From Planctomycetaceae bacterium (lineage in GTDB: Bacteria; Planctomycetota; Planctomycetia; Pirellulales; UBA1268), in contig DONH01000395.1 of the NCBI GenBank assembly GCA_003509235.1, forward strand, positions 1 through 16,386: DNA of 16,386 bases, given 5' to 3'. The notes beneath the pieces were generated by a model, which worked only from the letters and a program-made list of their open reading frames with translations, searched no databases and was not told where the DNA came from. Within the stretch, counting starts at the first letter, position 1. Each line of letters begins with the position of its first letter. Below, one piece after another: positions 15,536 to 16,386 of the stretch. Position numbers and translations under genes: made by a program.

Positions 15536-16386
15536 CTACGGCTGGTGATGAGAATCACCGATAACTGCATCTTCCGCGTCTTTTCCAGCAGCAATTTCCC
15601 CATCGTTGTTCAGATACAAATGATCGTCCTTGTGTAATCTATCAAGAGTCGAGCTTGTAACCCAGATTCGCTCAACATGACCATCCTCGTACACAATATG
15701 ATGAGCTCCATCGGGGTGGTTGCTACTTTGCTTCCCGCTCGCATCAGGGGCATCTGCCATGATCGGATGATGGCTTCGTTGCTGGTTGCGATTCGGCTTC
15801 AAACGACCAGCTTCATCACGATAGCCGAGTGTATAGCCGTAATCACCTCCCATAATATCAATTAACTTTTTGAATTTTTCTGTACCAATAGCTGCTTCGA
15901 GCTCTTCCTTTGAAGGCACCTGAAAATTTCCATCCCGGTTGAGTGATGATCCGGGATACACGAGCAAGCCGTCATCAGGTCGAATCCTATGCTCTGATAC
16001 GAGTGTAGGAGCGTAAAGCCCTGCGCGTGACAGTGGCCCTTCACTAGGCGGCGTCGGATACATGCTGTGAACATCGGCATATCCCTGAAGAGCTGTTGCT
16101 ACCTTTTGTAGATTCTGTTGGGCTCTGGTAGCCCTGGCATCTTCCATCGTTTCAAGCAATAGGGGAGCCAAAAGAATGATTGCCGCAAGAGACGCTGCGG
16201 TGAGGATCACCCGATCAAGCCAAACTCGTGGCCGAACGATGGAATCAGATTCTGCTGTTTCCGAAAGTGTTCGTCTCTTATCAGCTGCAGCTTGCTTCAC
16301 TGCAGCAATTGTTCGTTCCGCCAAACCAGATGGTGGAGAGATGACACCTCGGTCGCGTTCCAGCGGCTTCAACGCACGCTCAAGCA
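15536..16386 (-). CDS. pilin-like membrane protein with C-terminal DG-box (partial, N-terminus beyond right edge)
   Basis: The frame is open to the window edge and the first possible in-window start is a TTG at 16372, so the true start probably lies outside. Visible parts in order: a hydrophilic N-terminal segment with SGLAERTIAAVKQAAADKRR; a single membrane helix near VILTAASLAAIILLAPLLL; then RATRAQQNLQKVATALQGYA, which resembles the N-terminal helix of type IV pilin/pseudopilin and DUF1559 proteins; and near the C-terminus HPDGAHHIVYEDGHV, resembling the H-X9-DG motif of planctomycete prepilin-like proteins. Here ten rather than nine residues separate H from DG. No prepilin peptidase site (GFTLxE) is seen before the helix, so it is more likely a membrane-anchored relative than a processed pilin. 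The cytoplasmic segment resembles those of membrane-bound anti-sigma factors, an inference only. Confidence 0.65.
   Translation of the reverse strand, partial: LERALKPLERDRGVISPPSGLAERTIAAVKQAAADKRRTLSETAESDSIVRPRVWLDRVILTAASLAAIILLAPLLLETMEDARATRAQQNLQKVATALQGYADVHSMYPTPPSEGPLSRAGLYAPTLVSEHRIRPDDGLLVYPGSSLNRDGNFQVPSKEELEAAIGTEKFKKLIDIMGGDYGYTLGYRDEAGRLKPNRNQQRSHHPIMADAPDASGKQSSNHPDGAHHIVYEDGHVERIWVTSSTLDRLHKDDHLYLNNDGEIAAGKDAEDAVIGDSHHQP

Noticed and set aside
1..16386. tRNA, rRNA, CRISPR array, insertion sequence or prophage
   Set aside because: Reading both strands I found no T-loop-like tRNA pattern, no spaced repeats, no transposase or integrase motif; every long frame is explained by the genes listed.

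Overview
The window reads as a chromosomal segment of a planctomycete-like bacterium (probably a relative of the Pirellulales, by inference). G+C is close to half by eye. The taxonomic hint comes from three proteins whose style is typical of that phylum: a PEGA lipoprotein of the 'SNPPGALVYVDDY' type, an exported HEATH-motif protein resembling the DUF1570/peptidase-MA-like group, and a pilin-like protein with a DG-box tail. No mobile element, tRNA, rRNA or CRISPR array was recognised. Genes are densely packed, with no gene-free stretch above 300 bp.

Layout. (1) 1-4865, minus strand: carB (carbamoyl-phosphate synthase large subunit) followed 27 bp later by rlmKL (fused 23S rRNA methyltransferase), which runs off the left edge. 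(2) 4996-5538, plus: an AhpD-type alkylhydroperoxidase, divergent from carB. (3) 5539-7820, minus: a PEGA lipoprotein, a PaaK-like adenylate-forming ligase and a DUF971 protein in tight succession; the last two overlap by 23 nt. The DUF971 stop codon abuts the ahpD stop codon with no base between. (4) 7985-15450, plus: a membrane-anchored PP2C-family phosphatase, a single LptF/LptG-family permease, a sugar phosphate isomerase/epimerase-like TIM barrel, an exported HEXXH protein that overlaps it, and transketolase. (5) 15536-16386, minus: the C-terminal part of a pilin-like membrane protein running off the right edge, separated from transketolase by a 10-bp stem-loop.

Functionally this is mostly core metabolism and housekeeping (pyrimidine/arginine precursor synthesis, rRNA modification, pentose phosphate pathway, peroxide defence), with envelope and signalling genes between. 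The less ordinary parts are the PP2C phosphatase with two C-terminal membrane helices and a helical tail next to a lone Lpt-type permease, the PaaK-like ligase coupled to DUF971, the exported gluzincin-like protein, and the pilin-like protein at the right edge. I see no clear evidence for a wholly new multi-gene system. The findings list what deserves a second look.
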